The position numbers and the translations under genes are program-made. A stretch of DNA of 64,000 nt, taken from the NCBI GenBank assembly GCA_936432065.2, contig OW386285.2, forward strand, positions 183,148,301 to 183,212,300, in the 5' to 3' direction. The notes beneath the pieces were generated by a model that was not told the origin of the DNA, searched no databases, and was given only the letters and a program-made list of their open reading frames with translations. This DNA is from Rutpela maculata (lineage: Eukaryota > Arthropoda > Insecta > Coleoptera > Cerambycidae). Shown in pieces: positions 44,296 to 56,688 of the stretch (position 1 is its first letter; every line of letters begins with the position of its first letter).

Positions 44296-46301
44296 ATTAT
44301 AATAGTCATAGATAAAATAATGCCAAAAATTAGTGTTAGTTTCAAGGGTGAACGGAAACCCTGGTTTACCAAAGAAATCGCTGATATAATTAATATAAGA
44401 GACCTTCAGTATAAGAAATTTGTGATAACTAAAGAGGAAGAAGACTGGCAAAAGTACAAAAACATTAGAAATTTTGTAGTTAAAAAGATAAGAGATGAGA
44501 AACGTATGTATTATGAACAGGAAATTGACAAAAATAAAAATGACCCAAAGGAAATGTGGAAAAGTTTAAAAAATATTGTATTAACTAGAAGCAGACAAAC
44601 AGTTAGGACTATTCAGTTTGAAGGGAATGATTATACAGATAAAGAGATTATTGCGAGCAAGTTCAATCAATACTACGTAGATAGTATTAGGGAAATATTA
44701 GAGAGTATACCACCTCAAAAGAATTCTCTAGATATAAAAACGTGTAATACTAAATTTAGTTTTTTTAGATTAATAGATGTACAACAATTACATGAAATTA
44801 TTTATTCTTTGCCAAATAAAAGTAGTCCAAATGATTTTACAATTGAAATGTGTAAACTGGCATTTGATGAACTGTGTAATCCTATTCTAAATCTAGTAAA
44901 TAGCTCATTGGAACAAGGTATAGTTCCAGATAAATTAAAAATTTCAACAATTGTACCCTTGCCGAAAATATCGGGAACAAAAAAGATGGAGGAATTTAGA
45001 CCTGTCAATATGTTACCTACGGAGGCAAAAATTTTAGAAAAAGCAGTTTATATACAAATATTAGACCATGTAAATGAAAATAAAATCTTAACAAAGTATC
45101 AGTCAGGATTCAGAAAAGATTATAACTGTGAAACAGCCTTTCAGTATATACTTTATGAGTGGAAGCAAAGTTTGGATGAAGATCAAGTTATAGCAGTAAT
45201 ATTTTTGGATTTTAAGCGTGCATTTGAGACCATTGACAGAATTAGATTATTAGATAAATTATCAAAGTACGGGTTAAGTGATATGGTTTTAAAATGGTTT
45301 AGTAATTATCTAGCTGATAGAAAACAGAAAGTTAAATGGGAAAACATTGAATCTAATGAAGAGTGGGTTGAAAGCGGTGTCCCGCAAGGAAGTATATTGG
45401 GGCCCCTCTTGTTTATATTGTACATAAACGATATAGAGCAGATTATAAAATACTGTAAATTTCACTTATTTGCAGATGATACTATGATCTATATATCTGG
45501 CAAGGATCAATTTGACATTGAAAGGAAATTAAATGAAGACATAAGTAATATAGCAAATTGGTTAGAAATAAATAAGTTAAAATTGAATGCAGAGAAGACA
45601 AAAGCAATGGTTTTAGGAAAACAGACTGTTATAGACGAGTGGCTGGATAATGATTTTAAAATTATTGTTGAAAACAAGCAAATTGACATATTAAATTCTA
45701 TCAAATACTTGGGTATAATTGTTGATAGAAAATTAAGTTTTAAAGAACATGTAGACTATACGTGTAAAAAAATTTCAAAAAGTTGGGGGTACTGTACAGA
45801 AGTGCTAAATATTTGAGTTACTGGGCCAGACGTACAGTTTATAACACGATTATACTGCCACATTTTTATTTTGCTGGAACAATCTTGTACCTGTCAAATA
45901 CAGGGGATATGGAAAGACTGCAAAGATGCCAAAATAGAGCAATGAGAATAATCTTGCAATGTTCAAAATATACTCCTGTTAGAGAGATGCTCCACAAGTT
46001 GCAGTGGGTAGGAGTTGGGGACTTGAGTGAAATTAATACCCTAATCTTTATTCACAAAATTAAAAAGGGAAATATGCCTGATTATTTTGATGGGATTCTG
46101 CAAGTTTTTGACCATTCATATAATACAAGAAATCGTGATAATTTTAGGCTAGATCATAAAAAATACAAATCTACCCAAAATTCAGTTTTCTTTAGGACTC
46201 TAATTAGTTATAATAACTTACCAAATAATATAAAGGCAATGAATATAAATACGTTTAAAATAAAGATAAAAGAGATATATTTAAATAATTTGATAAGATA
46301 A
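44296..46301 (+). pseudogene. LINE E ORF2 part 2: reverse transcriptase (one frameshift)
   Basis: It opens with the linker KPWFTKEIADIINIRDLQYK and proceeds through NKSSPNDFTIEM, EEFRPVNMLPTEAKILEKAV, YQSGFRKDYNCETAFQYIL, IFLDFKRAFETIDRIRL, SGVPQGSILGPLLFILYIND, HLFADDTMIYISG (FADD), IKYLGIIVDRKLSFKEH. A frameshift near 45790 switches to the frame carrying PHFYFAGTILYLS, LQRCQNRAMRIIL, HSYNTRNRDNFRL and KEIYLNNLIR. Otherwise it is undamaged, so a young copy. Confidence 0.9.
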
Positions 46302-46478
46302 TAATGTGATATGTATGTAGTGTAGGGTGTAGGTATAGTAGTAGAATTATCATTTTTTATTATTGTTATAATTTTTTTATTACTATTATTTTTTTAACAT
46401 TTATGTGTTTGTTTGTATAGCAATTTTCTTGTGCTAAGTAAAGATTATATTATTATTATTATTATTATTATATACTAT

Positions 46479-48232
46479 GGTTAATAAAGATCCACATGAT
46501 ATGTCCTTATATAAAACTTTACTTAGAGATTACAAGAATGAAATAAAAATATGCAAAAAGAAAGCTTATGACAATTTTATAGGAAATTCAAATAATAAAG
46601 CCAAAGATAGCTGGAAATTAATTAACTACACTAGAAATAATAAAAAGTCAAACCCTTCTTTAGGTCCAGATATCTCGCATAATAGTTTTAACGATTATTT
46701 CTCCAATGTAGCGGAGAATATTATTAGCTCCCTTCCAAACGTTGACCACTATAATCATAACGCTGACACTGTGTTCAATATTCCAAAGTCGAACCACTCC
46801 TTTTTCCTTAAACCTGTTACTGAAAATGAAGTTAAATCCGCCATAATGAGTCTAAACAATTCAAATTGTACCGACTTTTACGACTTAAATAGTAAAATAA
46901 TTAAATCAACGATTGATATAATAATTACTCCATTGACAATTCTAATCAATCTATGTTTCGCTGAAGGATACTTTCCAGAAATTCTCAAATTCACAAAAGT
47001 TATACCACTATTTAAAAACGGTGATCTGTCCTTCTTGGACAATTACCGCCCAATATCAATTGTTCCGATATTCGGAAAAATTATTGAAATTATTTTAAAA
47101 AATAGAATTTCCCTCTACTTTGAAACAAATAACCTCTTAAACATAACTCAGTTTGGTTTTAGGAACAACAAATCAACTATCCAAGCCGTTCAGGCTGTTG
47201 TGAGTGGCATAGTCTGGCTTGGAGGGGAGGCAGCATTCCCTTATAGTGCTGCACGACCTGTCCAAGGCTTTTGACTGTGTGTCTCACAGCATTTTGGTGG
47301 AGAAGCTGGAAAAATATGGTATAAGGGGTTTGCCTTTGTCATTAATCAAGTCATATTTGTCAGACAGAAGACAATGTGTTATATATCACAATACGTCATC
47401 TTCACTAAATGTTGTCAAAAATGGTGTACCCCAAGGATCTGTATTGGGTCCACTACTTTTTAATATTTACATTAATGATTTTATTAATTTTATGTCACCT
47501 ACAAAAAGTGTCTTATTTGCTGATGACACAACTTTAATTTTATCCGACAAAAATTACAATAATCTGATGCACAAATCTGACGTAGCTCAAGAGAAGGCTG
47601 AACTTTGGTTCACTGTCAATAAACTCAAATTAAATGAGACTAAAACTCAAACACTTTTATTTACTAATAACAACAGCTTATCTGAAGCGGGAACTGTTAA
47701 ATTGTTGGGTGTTGTGATGGATAATAACTTAAATTGGTCAGATCATATTGATTTCCTTAACAAAAAACTGTCAAGTATTATTTTCTTAATTAGACAGTTA
47801 AAACATGTCTTGAATTTGGTCACTTTAAAATCTGCATATTATTCTTTATTCCACTCCCGTCTAATTTATGGTATTATTTTATGGGGTAACTCATCACATT
47901 CTATCAAAGTTTTTAGACAACAAAAAAAGGTGGTTAGAATCCTAGCAATTGCGGATCCTCTTGAGCTCTCTCAACCTTTATTTAAAAAACTGGGAATTAT
48001 GCCTTTGCCTTCCCTTTATATTTTTTTCTGCTTACTGGAAATTCATAAGAACAGGGAGAGTTACGATACCTACTCCAACTACCATGATTATAACACAAGA
48101 GTATCTAGTCTACTTAAACCTCAACGATACAGACTTTCAAAATCAGCCAAGAATTCACTTAACTTATCATTTTATAACATCCTGCCCACTCATATAACAA
48201 ATTTAAGCATACTGTTAAAGAGTTTATCTTAA
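46479..48232 (+). pseudogene. LINE D ORF2 part 2: reverse transcriptase (one frameshift)
   Basis: From VNKDPHDMSLYKTLLRDYKN the linker and RT are readable: FLDNYRPISIVPIFGKIIE, TQFGFRNNKSTIQAVQAVV. A frameshift near 47220 leads to VLHDLSKAFDCVSHSILVEK, GVPQGSVLGPLLFNIYINDF, SVLFADDTTLIL, VKLLGVVMDNNLNWSDHI, YNTRVSSLLK and the end at 48232. A second frameshift probably truncates the last ~25 codons (HCFYSTDEFF in another frame at 48236). Confidence 0.88.
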
Positions 48233-48699
48233 GTCACTGTTTTTACTCCACTGATGAATTTTTTAATACTAACTTTACATAATACAAATACCACTTAATA
48301 ATGTGGTTGTGCACTAAAATTGCTGCTCCATTCTGCTGAAGTCGATATCTTCATATTTGATTTGTTTTTATTATGGTTTACTTAATTTTCTTTTATTATG
48401 TATATATATCCTTTATACTTTTAAATGTACTTAACTACTTAAATCATTATATGTTCTTTATTATATGTTCTTTTTATAAATGTATGTATATACATGTGTA
48501 TATTATATACTTTTTTTAATGTGTGTCATTAGCCTTTGACTACTTCAGTTTCTGTACGCTTTGTTTAAAAATTCTTTTTTCTGTGTGTTTATTTGTCATT
48601 TTATATTGTTATACTTGTATTGTCTATAAGACATTTTGACGTGCTTCAAATGTATTTTTTTTACATAATGTTGTCAAATAAAGCATATTATTATTAATA

Positions 48700-49562
48700 T
48701 TAAATTATTATATACTTAATAACCCTGTACAATGTAGATATACCCATTTTACTAGTTTAATTTGGTTTTACAACAAAATCCTTATTTATTTGATAATGCA
48801 AAAATACTAACAAAAACTAACTTAGATACATTTGACAATAAATTGCAGTAACTTTTGTTTTCAGGACTTACTTTGGATTTGTTACAAAAATATCTGTTAC
48901 AACCTGTACGTATTAGAATTTTTGTATATTATTTTAAATAAATAAGTATTTTATTGGAAAACATATACTGGTACTCCTCCTTTACAGAACAGTTACCAAA
49001 AACTTGTGAATCCCGATGTGCTACAGTGCTACAAGTTTTAAATTGTTTAAATGGGAAACAATAGTATCCAGCTGAAAACAAGTGTTTTTTTTTTCGAAGT
49101 GAACATTTCTGGCTACACAGTGTAACCAAACTCTTGGGAATATATAATAATATTTTCTCTTTGACTTTTATTTTTGTTCATATGAATTTAGCATTTAAAT
49201 ATCCTAATTGTGGCTTGTGCCATATAATTTTTTTTTATGTTTGGACTAACATAACTACTAATATTTTTTATTAATCTGTTAAACAGTTTGTTCACGAATA
49301 TTTTACTAAAGAAAATCTTTTTAGATTTGTTCTGATTGAATTCAGTAATATTATTATTGATTTGTTAAACTGTTTGTTCAAGAATGTTTTACTATAAAGA
49401 AAATATCTTTTTGTTATATAAAAATTATTTTATTTCTTGATATCCTGTATACCATTTCTTAGACGCATGCATAAATATGTACAAAATTACACAAAGAACA
49501 GTCAAGTTCATCATTAAATCTTGCCATTGAAAGTTCAGTAGAAAACAATGTTATAATTGATA
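48700..49562. other. AT-rich stretch; one imperfect ~100-bp tandem duplication
   Basis: No gene. TCTGTTAAACAGTTTGTTCA (49276) and TTTGTTAAACTGTTTGTTCA (49360) begin two similar ~85-100 bp blocks containing TTTTACTA..AAGAAAAT. Confidence 0.45.
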
Positions 49563-50129
49563 ATCATAATTATTAGTGATATAGTGATAGTATCGAGTAA
49601 AATATCAATTAATATTTATTATATTTTTGATTATAGTTGGGTATAATCTAAATTGGGTTTGGCATGAGTTGATAATTCACCTAAGATTCCATATGTGTTG
49701 CACACAAAGCTACTATAATAAGAAAAACGTATACGATATAAGTGACATTTTTCGGTATTATTGCAATAATTTTATGAGCGACATATATGAAATAATACGC
49801 GAATCATCTAGACATGTGTTATTTAAAACGTTAAGTTAGTGATTTCCATCATCATCGCATGCGATGAAATCATTAAGGTAACGTTTTTAAATAACACATG
49901 TGTTGCTAATTTGCATATTATTTCATATATGCCGTTCATAAAATTATAGCAATAATACAGAAAAATGTCACTTATATTGTATACGTTTTTCTTATTATAA
50001 TAACTTTATGTGCGACACATATCACATACCAAACCCATTTCAGATTATACCCAACTATAACCAAAAATACAATAAATTTTAATTGATATTTTCAGTCACT
50101 ACTATCACTATATTAAATGAATAATTATA
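49563..50129. mobile_element. 567-bp palindromic MITE
   Basis: The left arm (ATAGTGATAGT ... TTGGGTATAATCT ... AAGAAAAACGTATAC ... ACATGTGTTATTTAAA) is the reverse complement of the right arm, with the axis in ATCGCATGCGAT near 49860. The left arm has an extra ~25 bp (around 49665-49690) missing in the right. No coding capacity. The short AT-rich termini make the TSD uncertain. Confidence 0.8.
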
Positions 50130-50450
50130 TACTAGCAATCAATTAAAGTAATAATCTACCAATAATTATATTTCAAAATTGACTCTATATCGATATATTT
50201 TTGAGGTAATATATCCTTCTTATTGAAATAATTATATCTACATTAGGTAGAAAAACATACCAGAATAAAATTACGATAAAAATATATGCATTTAATGATA
50301 CCTATACTTGAAATTAACATGAGTAATAATAGGACAATGAAATAATTTATTGTTTTAAATTGTTATATTATCCTTCCAAAAAGTTATCTTGTACTATGAA
50401 AAATAATATAATGTAGAAATAGTAACAGAGTATAGGCGTCTGAATTTAAG

Positions 50451-50733
50451 ATGCCAGCGCCAAAGTGGAGAACTTGTGAACTAATTATAGGCCGTTTGTT
50501 TATTTATTTGGCGAATACTTATATCGATTTTTTTCTGTTTATTGTTATTTTAGGCGTTAAAAATAATAACATTAATAATATAAGACCTAAAGGTTTGCAA
50601 GATTTTGTTGTAAGTGATTTACAAGGTATTAATGACATTACTCAGCAAAATTCATATTTTTTTAGCTTACCTACTTTTCTCTTAAAAAATAAAGTTCCTT
50701 ATTGTTCTTAGATATAAACAGTGTCTGGTGACG
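50451..50733 (+). other. possible upstream exon of the SWIM/YqaJ gene
   Basis: The open frame from ATG 50451 includes NINNIRPKGLQDFVVSDLQG, which looks like real protein. It ends at a stop at 50709. A donor-like GTAAGT follows at 50734, and an acceptor (T-run plus CAG) ends at 50819. The frame does not pass cleanly through the splice, so the model is tentative. Confidence 0.35.
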
Positions 50734-50824
50734 TAAGTAAAATATTAATATACTTCTTACTTAAATATTTTTTAAAATTTATGTACAGTTGTAGGTTAAA
50801 TCTTTTTTTTTCTTTTCAGGAAAC

Positions 50825-51450
50825 ATGAGTGACATTCGATTAAGCATATTGCAATGTATGGAATATTTGGGAGGCACTGAAAATTCTAAGTGTGTGTATG
50901 AAGGGGAACATGTTTTAAAAGCGGGGCATATTATTTTGTGTGGTAAAACTCATTCAACACGAAGTATAATAAATGTGTATGCTCTGTGTTTACAAACAAG
51001 TGCTTCAGATTTAAATCCCCATGAAATCAGTGGTACATTGAATATAAACAAAAATATTGTTACTTTGGTCAAATGTTGTATTCATGTAAAGCAGGGAACA
51101 GTGGAAAATGCAAGCATATTTCAGCAGTTCTAATTAAGTGCACTAGGTGTATATATAACAAATTCAAAAAAGGCGTTGATTTCAATGAGATGTGCTTATG
51201 TTCTTTTCCTTTTTCTGGTGCTCGTTTTTGTTTCAGAGAAAATCTTCAAAACCTGGAAGAAATATCACAGACTGACGTAAAATGTGTCTGGTCAAGGCAA
51301 ACAAATAAGACGAAGGAAATGTACAAAGCTGTACCTATAAATGAAATGCCTTGTTTTAAAAACAAAATTAGTAGTGTTAATACAGAAGTGGATGATAAGA
51401 AATTGTTGGATATGTTTTTAGAAAAAGTTCCAAATTCCGCTCCTGCAAAA
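50825..51450 (+). pseudogene. SWIM zinc-finger half of a SWIM-YqaJ gene (frameshifted)
   Basis: The first frame starts MSDIRLSILQCMEYLGGTEN and has a conserved-looking beta-rich region (HVLKAGHIILCGKTHSTRSI). A frameshift near 51073 shifts to the frame with YSCKAGNSGKCKHISAVLIK, a clear SWIM finger (CxC...CxH). It continues with KCVWSRQTNKTKEMYKAVPI and a stop after APAKH. SWIM fingers bind DNA or protein partners. In several arthropod proteins such a region precedes a YqaJ-type nuclease, as it does here at 60061. Confidence 0.65.
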
Positions 51451-51550
51451 CATGTATGAAATGTTTGTTATTAACAAGTGGGATTTTAGCAGTTTTGATA
51501 ATTGTTGAGAACTCATATCATAATAACCTGTATAACACAGAATCATCGAG

Positions 51551-51700
51551 CAGTGGCGGCTGGTGAAATTTCAATAATTTTTTTCTCGTCTATGGAACAT
51601 GGGAAATAACATCTAGAGAAGCACTTCTCTAATGACCCTAAAAAATTTTGAAAAAGCAATTTGCGAAAAAAAATTTCTAAATTCGGTTGCTCACCCTGTT
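51551..51700 (+). mobile_element. left end of a hAT-like palindromic element (truncated)
   Basis: Starts CAGTGGCGGCTGGTGAAATT immediately after ATCATCGAG and follows the family for about 150 bp with a small internal deletion (missing the GGGACCCATACGAAAT block). The right end was not found in the window, so the rest was lost. Confidence 0.75.
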
Positions 51701-51711
51701 TAAATTTTTTT

Positions 51712-51798
51712 TACGCATGAATATGTCGGGGGCTGCTGTAAAGACGAACTACTAAATAGTTATATTCAAAACAGCAGCTCCCGATATATTCATGCGTA
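51712..51798. repeat. 87-bp hairpin
   Basis: The arms TACGCATGAATATGTCGGGG and the complement of CCCGATATATTCATGCGTA plus CTGCTGT/ACAGCAG enclose a ~35-nt loop. It is a short foldback next to the truncated hAT-like end. Confidence 0.6.
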
Positions 51799-52112
51799 TA
51801 AGAAAGCAAATCTCGAGGACATAAAGAAAATGTAAGTTGGACTTAAATCATAAGAGTTCATATATGGAATCAAAATTGATTATATTGAACTTTATTTATT
51901 TATTTATTTATTCATATAAACGGGCGAACCCATTAGTACAGACAATGAGTAATAAAGAAGAAAGAGTGACAACAATAAAATGACAAGGATAGACTAACAT
52001 ATAGCTAAAATACATGGTAGATTGGTAGATATACATGAATGATAAAACAGAGTTAAACACTAATAAAAATTTACACTAATAAAAACTTAATACTAAAGTG
52101 AATGGTAATAAT

Positions 52113-53661
52113 TTAATGAATAGATTGATGAAGTTGATGTTTAAAAGTTCTAAGATTTGCATTGAAAAAATCAATATTTTCGAACTGGTTCGCTAACCGA
52201 AGTATACGCGGTAAACAAGAATTATATGCATAATTTGTCCTGAAGAAGGGCACGAAAAAAGTAATATTTAGTCTTGTATTTCGAGGAGGAACGTAGAAAT
52301 TTATCTGCGATAATAATTCAGGACAGTTACATTTAGAATTTATAATATTAAAAAGCAATATCAGGTCTTTATGCTGGCGGCGTATATCAAGAGAGTCAAT
52401 GTTTAAAAGTGATTCAAGATCAGAATAGTCATCAATAAAAATATTTAACTTGAAGGCAACATGTCTCAAAAATTTATGTTGAACTGACTCAATCTTTCGT
52501 ACATAAATATTGTAATGTGGTGACCAGAGTGAGGAACAATACTCTAGGTGTGGTCTCACAAGTGAGCAATATAAAATCTTAAGAGTCTGTACGTTGGAAA
52601 AATCGGTAGTTGTGCGTTTGACAAATCCCAGTAATTTTAATGCTTTGTTAGTTACAGCAGAAATATGAGCCTGAAAATTGAGGGTTGGGTCAAGTAAGAC
52701 ACCCAAATCTTTAATTACTTGTACATCATCTAAAAGATTGCCGTTAATCTGATAATTAAAAATAATAGGGTCCCTGTTACGGTAAAATCTCATTGTATGA
52801 CACTTATCGATATTTAATGTCATACCATTAACCGAACACCAGTTATCAAGAGTATCTAAATCAGCTTGCATATGTAAGGCATCATTTTCAGACCGGATTA
52901 TAGAAAACACTTTGAGGTCATCAGCGAATAGAAGAATTTTTTCAAAAGAAAAACAGTATTTGATGTCGTTAATAAATAAGTTAAACAACAATGGTCCCAA
53001 ATGTGACCCTTGTGGCACACCGGAAGTGACTGAAATTTCATTAGAAAGAACATTTTTGATACGAACAATCTGTTTTCTCTCAGTAAGATAATCTTTTAAC
53101 CTGTCGAACGCCTTGGAGAAATCAGTATAGATTGCATCAACCTGATAACCGCTCTCCAAGGCCCCCGACAGATAGCTAACATAGGTCACCAGACCGAGTT
53201 CAGTGGACCTACCAGCAAAAAATCCAAATTGTTCATCGATGATCTCATTATGAAGCTTCACGGTTAAGTAATCAGTAACTAAGCTTTCGAATAGTTTAGG
53301 TATAGTGCTAAGGACTGTTATAGGGCGATAATTTCTAATATCTGATTTATTGCCTGACTTGTATATAGGTGTGATATAACTGAGTTTCCAGTAGACAGGG
53401 AATTGACCAGAGAGTAAAGACTGATTGAATATGTAATAGAGAGGCCTTGCCAAAATAAAGCTGCAATGTTTAAGTATGCTTGGTGGAATAGCGTCAGGCC
53501 CTGGCCCCTTATTTGCATTTAATGTACTTAACTTTATGTATATATCAGATATTGAGATATGATAATTTGTTATATTAGTGTTAGAGACTCGTGGAATAAA
53601 CTGAAGCAAAGTATTCAGCAAATAAGTTTGCTATTACTGGGATTGAGTTTGTTTGATTGTT
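52113..53661 (-). pseudogene. LINE G ORF2, reverse-transcriptase half
   Basis: Readable in order: NANKGPGPDAIPPSILKHC, IRNYRPITVLSTIPKLFESL, EQFGFFAGRSTELGLVTYV, AIYTDFSKAFDRL, then abruptly KDYLTERKQIVRIKNVLSN, SGVPQGSHLGPLLFNLFIND, KILLFADDLKVFS (FADD), IKDLGVLLDPTLNFQAH, YCSSLWSPHYNIYVRKIESV and a long C-terminal tail. About 25 residues that normally separate the AFDR motif from the YLTERKQ segment are missing without breaking the frame. A 1-nt shift lies near 53600, upstream of the methionine at 53621. Confidence 0.87.
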
Positions 53662-56600
53662 GATTTGATTGATTGATTTACCAGCGTGCGGTAGGCATTG
53701 CTGCCACTACCAGGTTATACAGCTGGGCCTGCTACGTCCACGCTGGGTTGGACTAAGGTCATGCTTGTTGCCAGCAGCGAGAGCCACATGGCGCATGGTA
53801 AAGGAATGTGGGATGGGAGGTGTAGGTATTTGTGAGATGCGTTACCGCATTGTGTCGTGAGGGAGCATTTAAGCTCCCTTTTTTTTTGTATTTTTGGTTC
53901 TGGACTTCTGCCTATTCTGGGTCTTCTTGTGAGATATGTTGCCGCGTTGTGTCGCTGCTGTTTGTGCTCCTATTTTTGTACTTCTGCTTCTACAAGCCTT
54001 CTTCTTCTTTTTCTGAGACTTCTGATTCCTCCGTTTCTGATTCTGGTAGAGTATATATCGCTCCGATTTCTTTGTGGAAATTCATTTTTCCCCTCGCTTT
54101 TCTTTCCCAGTATGTTTGGTCCTTTCCCAGTTTGTTCATGATCCTCTCGATTGTTGTTTTCCACGTGTAACATGGTCTCCCTGTTTTTAGTTTGCTGTTT
54201 GATTGATTGATTGATTGATTGATTTACCAGCGTGCGGTAGGCACTTCTGCCACTCCCAAGGATTATATAGCTGGGCCTGCTACGTCCACGCTGGGTTGGA
54301 CTAGGGTCATGCTGGTTGCCAGCAGCGAGTGCCACATGGCGCACGGTAAAGGAACGGGGGATGGGAGGTGCAGGTATTTGTGTGATGCGTTACCGCGTTG
54401 TATCGTGAGGGAACGTTTAAGCTCCCTTTTTTGTGTTTTTGGTTCGCCTTCTTTTTCTGAGTCTTCTGATTCCTCGGTTTCCAATGCTGGGTTGGATTTG
54501 GGTCGTGCTTGTTGTCAGCAGCGAGAGCCACATGACGCATGGTACAGGAGTGTAGGGTGGGCAGTGTAGTTGTTTTTGAAATGCGTTGCCGCATTGTGTT
54601 CGTGATGTTTATGCTCCTCTTTTTTATGTTTCTGCTTCTACAGATTGTCTTCTTCTTCTGAGTCTTCTGATTCTTTCGTTTCTGCTTCTGGTAGAGTATA
54701 TGTCTGTAGGTATATGTGAAATGCGTGGCCGCATAGTGTCATGATGTGGAATGTTTGTGCTCCTCTTTTTGTATTTCTGCTTCTACAAATCTTCTTCTTC
54801 TTCTTCTAAGTCTTCTGATTCCTGGGTTTCTGGTTCTGGTAGAGTACATATCACTGCGATTTCTTTGTGGAATTCATTTTATTTTTCTCCTTTGCTTTTC
54901 TTTCCCAATATGTTTGGTAGTTTGTTCATGATCCTCTCGGTTGTTGTTTTCCACGTGTAACCTGGTCTCCCTGTTTTTAGTGTAGAATTTAATGTAGAAT
55001 TTTTCACTTAACAACGAGCACAATATTGACCTGAAAACCATCACTTGATAATTTACCTAGGAAAATATTATGAAATTAGATTATCAACACTATATTATAA
55101 CACCCACAGCGCAAAGAACATGCAATATCATAAAACACACTCCTATTAAACCAGACACCTACAAAAGTCAAAAATCCCCAGTCCCTAACTGTGATGCTTC
55201 TCTTCCCTTCCATTCTCTTCTCTTTTTGACTTGTTCTATTGCATTACACCAAAAACTGTACCTAGATCTGGATTATGTACGAAACCAATCACTACTCACA
55301 AAATCGTTAATCGCACGTCCCGAGGTATGTATTACCCTTCAAACACCCATCACCCATATGACAGCTCAAAATTTGTTATCTCTATTATTTCCCTGCTTCC
55401 TGTACACATTCTCAATTGGCGTGTTGTCGTCTTCTTATTGGTTGTTGAGGTGAAAAGTTATGATTTCGCCTTCCTCTTGGTGTATTATTATTGTCCTCTT
55501 CAAGTTTGCTGTTGCTGCTATCGTCTCCTGCCCACCCCAGAAACCGTCTTTTCTCAGGTCTCCGATGAACGCCTCTGTCTTTTCCTTGTTGATGCTTTAT
55601 TGATTTTAACAGGGTTCCGGTTCGGTGATGGATGCTAGCATGAACGGGGTGGAATAGTCTATGTTATTTCGTATATAGTCCGGTACTTGTTTTCGTTTAT
55701 TTTTGCTTTCTCTTCTTCCTCCAGTTTATCTCCACTGTTGCTGTGGTATGCCTCTTCTCGTGTATGTGTTATCACTTCTTCTGTATTTCACCCCCCGCTT
55801 TAACGCCCCTGACTCGTTCCCCCGTTTCTGTGTCTACCATATGATCTTTCATTCCTACGTTCTATCTTCGATCCATCATTCTTGTGTATATATACCATTT
55901 CCTAGGAAAATCTGTGCATTTCCATTGAACTGCAAGAGGTTCAGCGCCCCGGCGTATTTTACCGATAGTACGTCTCTGGTTGTCTATTTGTTACCCAAGT
56001 CGCGGCTTGTTTATCTAAGAAGCCCTGTTTATCTTAAGGAATAATACACTTCAGTAAAGCCATAAATTTATGGCAGCTGTTAACATTTTCAAGGGTTTAG
56101 GTGTACAATCACTTCTCAGATTTTCTAAGAAAGTCGTTTGAGTCAGCCCCTCAGCAGTTTGTTACAGCATTTATACACACTCCACAAAAACACACTCTTT
56201 TTAATACAAATACAAATTATGTCACTCACTTAACTTTAAAATTATATCATTTACACTTTGTATATAGCTAGAATTTGGACCTAAAAACACTGCAGGCACT
56301 TCTTGTTAGTCATTAAGAAATAAATAAACTTGGATAAATAAACTTGGGTGGCGGATAGGTACTTTAAAAATGAAAATGGGTATACTTAGCTTATATTCCC
56401 GTTATTTATTGCCTGGTTATTTATTGCCTGGTCCTTTAAGCTTGTTCCTTTAGCATATCACTGCACTCGGTTCTGCCACTAAATAACTCTGTATTAGTTA
56501 TTTTCAAATATTCATTTTATTTCAACTTTGTTCTTTTGTTATCACATATCAATTTACGCGGGATGTTTTGGGCTATAAATTCACCTAAGTTTTATCAAAT

Positions 56601-56688
56601 TTAGCGGACTTATATCTGGTGTTCTCGCGTTTAAATGGGAGCATTTTTCGGACGCGTCCGCTCGCTCGGGAAGCACGGTTCGAACTCC
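53662..56688 (-). mobile_element. LINE K (unclassified retroposon) inside LINE G
   Basis: A 23-bp duplication starting GGGATTGAGTTTGTTTGATT flanks it (53639-53661 and 56689-56711). On the reverse strand it ends in an AATC-unit tail. The 3' region (53662-55000) contains several imperfect duplicates of one UTR/C-terminal block: GCGTTACCGCATTGTGTCGT-like sequence recurs near 53836, 53931, 54382, 54579 and 54717, and the (GATT)n tail itself recurs at 54196. Reverse-strand translation has GRPCYTWKTTIERIMNKLGK (C-terminal-like, near 54150). No RT is readable, so it is a defective or non-autonomous copy. Confidence 0.75.
55441..55600 (-). pseudogene. possible OTU-type protease fragment in LINE K
   Basis: The reverse-strand frame reads FIGDLRKDGFWGGQETIAAT then TIIIHQEEGEIITFHL. 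The DGFWGGQE...IIIHQ pattern is like the C-terminal core of OTU cysteine proteases. The catalytic Asp-Gly-x-Cys region was not found upstream and stops lie on both sides. OTU domains are known in a few non-LTR retrotransposon lineages. Confidence 0.35.

Larger units (their letters stand above)
43223..46471 (+). mobile_element. LINE E (CR1/L2-like), 5'-truncated, inside LINE D
   Basis: The TSD is ATACTAT on both sides. It begins within the endonuclease, contains RT, and ends in a (TTA)n tail (about 46445-46471). It is itself interrupted by the hAT-like palindrome 43672-44295. Confidence 0.9.
41100..48690 (+). mobile_element. LINE D (CR1/L2-like), split by LINE E
   Basis: Parts are ORF1 (41115-42145), ORF2 endonuclease (42220-43215), LINE E insertion (43223-46471; TSD ATACTAT at 43216-43222 and 46472-46478), ORF2 RT (46479-48232), and 3' UTR to an ATT-rich tail near 48690. 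Confidence 0.88.

Noticed and set aside
53669..56044. Plus-strand frames of 60-135 codons (Ser/Phe/Leu-rich)
   Set aside because: They are antisense to LINE K and arise from pyrimidine-rich strands (TCTTCTTCTT). No domain, and frames overlap.
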